A stretch of 64,000 bases of DNA from Paenibacillus silvisoli (lineage in GTDB: Bacteria > Bacillota > Bacilli > Paenibacillales > Paenibacillaceae), in contig NZ_CP133017.1 of the NCBI RefSeq assembly GCF_030866765.1, forward strand, positions 900,501 through 964,500, written 5' to 3'. The notes beneath the pieces are model-generated. The model did not search any database, was not told where the DNA came from, and saw only the letters and a list, made by a program, of their open reading frames with translations. The translations under genes and the position numbers were made by a program. Shown here piece by piece: positions 60,572 to 64,000 of this stretch (within the stretch, counting starts at the first letter, position 1; each line of letters opens with the position of its first letter).

Positions 60572-61459
60572 TTATTTTTTCTCGTAATAATGCATGAATA
60601 CTTCCTCGAGCGAAGGCTCTTCGATCAAAATATCGGTAAACGCGCAATCCGCCAGCCCTTGCACGAGCTCTTTCATATTGCCGCCGTAAAGCAGCTTTAC
60701 ATGCGTGCCGGCTGTTTCTTGCTTGATGATGCCGCTTAGCTGCGGGAGCTGAAGCTCTTCGGGACGGCTTGCGGTCAACGTGATGTTCTTCAAATTGTTC
60801 TTCAGCAGCTGCTCCACGGATTCGACTTTAATCAGCGATCCGTCTTTAATAATGGCGACCCGGTAGCACATTTTCTGCACCTCCCCGAGGATGTGGGACG
60901 AGAAGAAGATGGTCGTTCCGTTCGCGCGCTCCTCCTTGAGCAGCTCGAAGAAGGTATGCTGCATCAGCGGATCTAGGCCGCCGGTAGGCTCGTCAAGAAT
61001 GAGCAGCTTCGGCTCGTGCAGCAGCGCCTGAACGATGCCAACCTTTTTACGGTTGCCGAAGGAGAGGTCCTCGATTTTGCGCGAGGTGTCCAGATCTAGC
61101 CGTTCCGCAAGCTTGGCAATGCGATCGGGATTTTTACGCCCGTAGAAGGCAGCCGAGTACTGGAGCAAATCGGTAACCTTCATGTCGTCGTAATAGAACA
61201 CTTCCGATGGTAAATACCCGATGTGCTTCCGAATTTCCTTGGCGTCCTTGGCAATATCCAGTCCAAGGATCGAGGCGCTGCCCGAGGTCGGGAACACGAA
61301 ATTGAGCAGCGTCCGGATCGTCGTGCTCTTGCCCGCGCCGTTCGGCCCGATGAAGCCGAACACCTCGCCTTCCTCGATGGCGAAGGAGATATCCGTTATG
61401 CCGCGGCTTTTGCCGTATGTCTTCGTCAGCTGCTTCAGTTCTACGATGGGTTTGCTCAC
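60572..61459 (-). CDS. ABC transporter ATP-binding protein (BcrA/CcmA-like)
   Basis: 295 residues. Walker A 'FIGPNGAGKSTTIRTLLNF', signature 'LSFGNRKKVGIVQALLHEPK', Walker B 'LLILDEPTGGLDPL' and H-loop 'IFFSSHILGEV'. The 'SFGNRKK' form of the signature is usual in BcrA-like and related drug/peptide exporters. AAAGGAGG is 8 bp before a GTG at 61459; the ATG at 61465 is only 2 nt from it, so the GTG is preferred. An in-frame stretch further upstream runs through the operators and is not coding. Confidence 0.9.
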   Translation of the reverse strand: MSKPIVELKQLTKTYGKSRGITDISFAIEEGEVFGFIGPNGAGKSTTIRTLLNFVFPTSGSASILGLDIAKDAKEIRKHIGYLPSEVFYYDDMKVTDLLQYSAAFYGRKNPDRIAKLAERLDLDTSRKIEDLSFGNRKKVGIVQALLHEPKLLILDEPTGGLDPLMQHTFFELLKEERANGTTIFFSSHILGEVQKMCYRVAIIKDGSLIKVESVEQLLKNNLKNITLTASRPEELQLPQLSGIIKQETAGTHVKLLYGGNMKELVQGLADCAFTDILIEEPSLEEVFMHYYEKK

Positions 61460-61494
61460 GCTCATGGCCTCCTTTAGAGGGTTAATGAATTCGG

Positions 61495-61510
61495 TTGACT
61501 CATTAGTCAA
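61495..61510. promoter_or_regulatory. TetR operator 1
   Basis: TTGACTCATTAGTCAA has perfect 6-bp inverted arms around 4 bp, 35 bp upstream of the ABC operon start. Confidence 0.75.
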
Positions 61511-61527
61511 TGTGATTGTAATCCCGG

Positions 61528-61543
61528 TTGACTCGCTAGTCAA
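61528..61543. promoter_or_regulatory. TetR operator 2
   Basis: TTGACTCGCTAGTCAA has the same arms as operator 1 and its centre is 33 bp away, about three helical turns, so two repressor dimers could sit on one DNA face. Confidence 0.75.
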
Positions 61544-61637
61544 TATGCTTGCGCAAAACAGATTGTTTGAGTTTTCTGACAAAACATCGGAAAGGCAAGT
61601 GGCAAAGAAATGTAATACGGTTAAAATTGTGTCTAAA

Positions 61638-61674
61638 TACGAACTATACAAGGAATTATAAAGTTAATGTTCGT
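61638..61674 (+). promoter_or_regulatory. PurR-type box (PurBox) of the pur operon
   Basis: TACGAACTAT (61638-61647) and AATGTTCGT (61666-61674) are inverted CGAAC arms separated by ~18 bp, just upstream of the -35 at 61684. B. subtilis PurBoxes have inverted CCGAACAWT arms ~16 bp apart in the same position. The first base of the core differs (ACGAAC), and spacing is slightly long, so this is probable, not certain. Confidence 0.55.
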
Positions 61675-61683
61675 GTTTTCGCG

Positions 61684-61712
61684 TTGACAATAAGCAACAA
61701 CATTGATAAACT
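61684..61712 (+). promoter_or_regulatory. Sigma-A promoter of the pur operon
   Basis: TTGACA (61684-61689) and TAAACT (61707-61712) are 17 bp apart. Transcription would start ~30 bp before the riboswitch aptamer. Confidence 0.75.
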
Positions 61713-61751
61713 AGGGGTAGTTAAAAACGAAAATATACTTGCCGCGCAAGA

Positions 61752-61988
61752 CTCGTATATCCTTGGGGATCAGGCCCGAGAGTATCTACCCGAGAACCTT
61801 AATTTTCGGACTACGAGCCCATGCAGTCGAAGATCCAGGTTGCCGCCAAGACGGGGCAGCCTGATGTTGTCTATTGCCCCTGCCTCCTTCATTTGGCAGC
61901 GGACCGTTTATTTGGACAACCTTCCTTGCTGGTCTTGTAAGTCCCGAAGCCATCCGAATCTGGAGCTAGCGCTGAGGGACTTTTTTTA
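61752..61988 (+). promoter_or_regulatory. Guanine-type purine riboswitch with terminator, pur operon leader
   Basis: Aptamer 61752-61817: P1 CTCGTA/TACGAG, J1/2 TATATCC, P2 CTTGGG/CCCGAG with loop GATCAGG, J2/3 AGTATCTACC, P3 CCGAGA/TTTCGG, and J3/1 GACTACG with C at the discriminating position. L3 reads ACCTTAAT instead of the usual CCGTAAA. After a ~120-nt linker with GGGGCA/TGCCCC pairing, AGTCCC (61941-61946) pairs with GGGACT (61977-61982) followed by T7, an intrinsic terminator. Same arrangement as the B. subtilis pur leader. Confidence 0.9.
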
Positions 61989-62029
61989 TGGCAGAAGAAA
62001 TAATCCTTCATCAAAGGTGGTAATAGCAG

Positions 62030-62515
62030 ATGTCAGCAAAAGTGGGCGTCATCATGGGCAGCAAATCCGATTGGGATACGATGAAGCTAGCCTGTGACGT
62101 TCTGGACGAGTTGCAAATTCCGTACGAGAAGAAGGTTGTGTCGGCGCATCGGACGCCGGATTTGATGTTCCAATACGCCGAAACGGCGGCAGAGCGCGGC
62201 TTGAAGGTTATTATCGCGGGCGCCGGCGGAGCCGCACACTTGCCCGGCATGGTCGCCGCGAAGACGATCCTGCCGGTTATTGGCGTGCCCGTGAAGTCGT
62301 CCAATTTGAACGGACTGGATTCGCTGCTGTCGATCGTGCAGATGCCGGGCGGCATTCCGGTTGCGACCGTCGCGATCGGTAACGCAGGCGGCACGAATGC
62401 GGGGCTGCTTGCGGCGCAGATGCTCGGCGCGTTCGAGCCGGACGTGCAAGCGCGCGTGCAAGCGCGCCGCGAACGGATTGAGCGGGAAGTGCTCGAAAGC
62501 AGTGAGACGCTATGA
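62030..62515 (+). CDS. purE: N5-carboxyaminoimidazole ribonucleotide mutase
   Basis: 161 residues, class I PurE. It rearranges N5-CAIR to CAIR in purine synthesis. '[20 protein letters not shown]', '[20 protein letters not shown]' with the catalytic His, '[20 protein letters not shown]', '[20 protein letters not shown]' and '[20 protein letters not shown]' are all present. AAAGGTGG precedes the ATG. First gene of the pur operon, with stop/start overlap to purK. Confidence 0.97.
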   Translation: MSAKVGVIMGSKSDWDTMKLACDVLDELQIPYEKKVVSAHRTPDLMFQYAETAAERGLKVIIAGAGGAAHLPGMVAAKTILPVIGVPVKSSNLNGLDSLLSIVQMPGGIPVATVAIGNAGGTNAGLLAAQMLGAFEPDVQARVQARRERIEREVLESSETL

Positions 62516-63684
62516 GCGGCTTGCATGGTAAAGAAGTGAAAGTGATTTTGCCGGGCTCGACGGTGGGCATCCTCGGCGGCGGCCAGCTCGGCCGGATGAT
62601 GGCGAATGCCGGCAGCGCGATGGGCTACCGGTTCGTGGCGCTCGATCCGACGCCGGATGCGCCGTGCGGTCAGGTGTCGAGCCAGATCGTCGCCGCTTAT
62701 GACGACCGCGAAGCGGCACGCGAGCTGGCGCGGCGCGCCGACGTTATCACGTACGAGTTCGAGAACGTCGACGCCGGCGTTGCGGCGATGCTCATGGACG
62801 AATCGTACGTGCCGCAGGGCAGCGAGCTGCTTTATACGACGCAGCACCGGCTGCGCGAGAAGCGGGCCATCGAAGCGGCCGGCGTGAAGGTAGCGCCGTA
62901 CGCGGAGGTGCGCAGCGCGGATGAGCTTCGCGAGGCGGTAAGCCGCTTCGGCCTGCCTTGCGTGCTGAAGACCGCGATGGGCGGCTATGACGGCAAAGGC
63001 CAGTGGGTCATCCGCAGCGAGGCCGAGATCGGCGAAGCGTTCGAAACGCTGAGCCGTGCCGGAACGGAGCTGGTCGTGGAGCAATTCATCCGCTTCCAGA
63101 AGGAGCTCTCGGTCATTGCGGCACGAAGCCCGCAGGGCGAGATCCGCACGTTCCCGGCAGCGGAGAACATCCATGTGGAGAACATTTTGCATCTGTCGAT
63201 CGTGCCGGCTCGCATCGATGAAGAGCTTCAGCGCGAAGCGGAGCGGCTGGCGGCTAGAATCGCCGAAGGGCTTGGCGTCGTCGGCTTGATCGCGGTTGAG
63301 CTGTTCTTGACTGAGAACGGCGAGCTGTTCGTGAACGAGCTTGCGCCGCGTCCGCATAACAGCGGCCATTACACGATGGAAGCGTGCCGCACCTCGCAGT
63401 TCGAGCAGCATGTGCGCGCCGTATGCGGATTGCCGCTTGGCGACACCGCGCTGCTGACGCCGGTGGTCATGGTGAACGTGCTCGGCGAGCATGTGGAACC
63501 GCTGCTGGAGCTGATGGCGCGCAAGGATGAGCATGCAGAACGTTTGGGCGTCGCGCCTAAAATTCATTTATATGGGAAACATGAAGCCAAACATAAACGG
63601 AAGATGGGCCACGCGAACGTGCTCGCAGCGGATGTCGAGCAGGCGCTGGCGTGGATTTCCGAAACGAATATTTGGAGGGTTTAA
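62512..63684 (+). CDS. purK: N5-carboxyaminoimidazole ribonucleotide synthase
   Basis: 390 residues, ATP-grasp. It makes N5-CAIR from AIR, bicarbonate and ATP, feeding PurE. '[20 protein letters not shown]', '[14 protein letters not shown]', '[20 protein letters not shown]', '[20 protein letters not shown]' and '[20 protein letters not shown]' are the family blocks. The N-terminal ~14 residues before the Rossmann strand are slightly long. The ATG overlaps the purE stop. Confidence 0.96.
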   Translation: MSGLHGKEVKVILPGSTVGILGGGQLGRMMANAGSAMGYRFVALDPTPDAPCGQVSSQIVAAYDDREAARELARRADVITYEFENVDAGVAAMLMDESYVPQGSELLYTTQHRLREKRAIEAAGVKVAPYAEVRSADELREAVSRFGLPCVLKTAMGGYDGKGQWVIRSEAEIGEAFETLSRAGTELVVEQFIRFQKELSVIAARSPQGEIRTFPAAENIHVENILHLSIVPARIDEELQREAERLAARIAEGLGVVGLIAVELFLTENGELFVNELAPRPHNSGHYTMEACRTSQFEQHVRAVCGLPLGDTALLTPVVMVNVLGEHVEPLLELMARKDEHAERLGVAPKIHLYGKHEAKHKRKMGHANVLAADVEQALAWISETNIWRV

Positions 63685-63690
63685 ATCATT

Positions 63691-64000
63691 ATGTTGGATC
63701 GTTACAGCAGACCGGAAATGAGAGCGATTTGGACGGAAGAGAACAAATTCAAAGCATGGCTCGAGGTTGAGCTTTGCGCATGCGAGGCTTGGGTAGAGCT
63801 CGGCATTATTCCGCGCGAGGACGTTGAAGCGCTTCGCGAGAAAGCGACGTTCAGCATCGACCGCATCAACGAAATCGAGCTGGAAACCCGCCATGACGTT
63901 ATCGCGTTCACGCGCGCGGTATCCGAGACCGTAGGTCCGGAGCGCAAATGGGTGCATTACGGCCTAACGTCTACCGACGTAGTAGACACGGCGATGGGTT
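63691..64000 (+). CDS. purB: Adenylosuccinate lyase (partial, cut by window edge)
   Basis: The first ~103 residues of PurB. The enzyme cleaves SAICAR and adenylosuccinate, releasing fumarate. '[20 protein letters not shown]', '[16 protein letters not shown]', '[20 protein letters not shown]' and '[15 protein letters not shown]' match the N-terminal domain and first active-site region. GGAGGG lies upstream of the ATG and 6 bp separate it from purK. The rest lies to the right of the window. Confidence 0.95.
   Translation, partial: MLDRYSRPEMRAIWTEENKFKAWLEVELCACEAWVELGIIPREDVEALREKATFSIDRINEIELETRHDVIAFTRAVSETVGPERKWVHYGLTSTDVVDTAMG

Overview
The window looks like one contiguous piece of chromosome from a GC-rich, spore-forming Gram-positive bacterium of the Paenibacillus/Cohnella type. 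The evidence is the gene set: a SinI/SinR pair with a TapA-SipW-TasA-like matrix locus, a Bacillus-style purEKB start with a PurR-type box and a guanine riboswitch, a YneF-type protein, FolE, UvsE and FabI. Strong GGAGG ribosome-binding sites and intrinsic terminators are typical of Bacillota. There are no rRNA or tRNA genes, no transposase and no CRISPR array.

Layout. 1-5 kb: the tail of a sensor kinase, a small membrane protein, a collagen-like Gly/Pro protein, an unusual chemoreceptor and sodA. 5-7.6 kb: rfbCBD (dTDP-rhamnose). 8-12 kb: an acetyltransferase, a DUF402 phosphatase-like protein, signal peptidase I, queG and an HD-GYP protein. 12-18.4 kb: an AraC regulator divergent from a GH36-type galactosidase, then yneF, folE, a membrane-anchored hydrolase and an IclR regulator. 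18.4-23.7 kb: two leaderless BNR-repeat proteins (one a frameshifted deletion copy), a small beta-rich protein and two glycosyltransferases. 23.7-31.5 kb: acnA, an amidase, ddl, a small unknown, uvsE and fabI. 31.7-35.6 kb: a rearranged sinI/sinR plus biofilm-matrix locus. 36-44 kb: an inositol-phosphatase-like protein, a GntR regulator with a DUF1648 membrane protein, an unlinked hemL, an LCP protein, an ABC-2 exporter and bcp. 44.5-49.7 kb: the MoxR/DUF58/transglutaminase operon. 50-53.8 kb: bactofilin and an M23 peptidase, divergent from a ParM-like actin. 54.5-64 kb: guaA, a PpiC foldase, a guanine permease under a riboswitch, a TetR-controlled ABC exporter, and purE-purK-purB (the last cut by the window edge).

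The least expected signals are non-coding. (1) Three intergenic elements are each exactly 183 bp, with four inverted 'TAACGGTTGCC'-type arms spaced 50/83/50. A fourth copy has a different arm sequence but keeps the 83/50 geometry. (2) A tandem array of alternating 52/51-bp units, each carrying adjacent palindromes, lies directly downstream of the ParM-like gene. (3) The palindrome GTTTCACTCTGTGAAAC occurs twice in the acnA leader and, with one change, in the leader of the IclR gene, suggesting that regulator controls aconitase. (4) SinR-like and Spo0A-like boxes lie upstream of the matrix operon and sinI. (5) A paired TetR operator lies upstream of an ABC exporter. (6) A PurR-type box and two purine riboswitches tie the 57-64 kb genes to purine supply.

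All assignments come from reading the sequence and its translations. No database search was run, so family names rest on recognised motifs and gene context.
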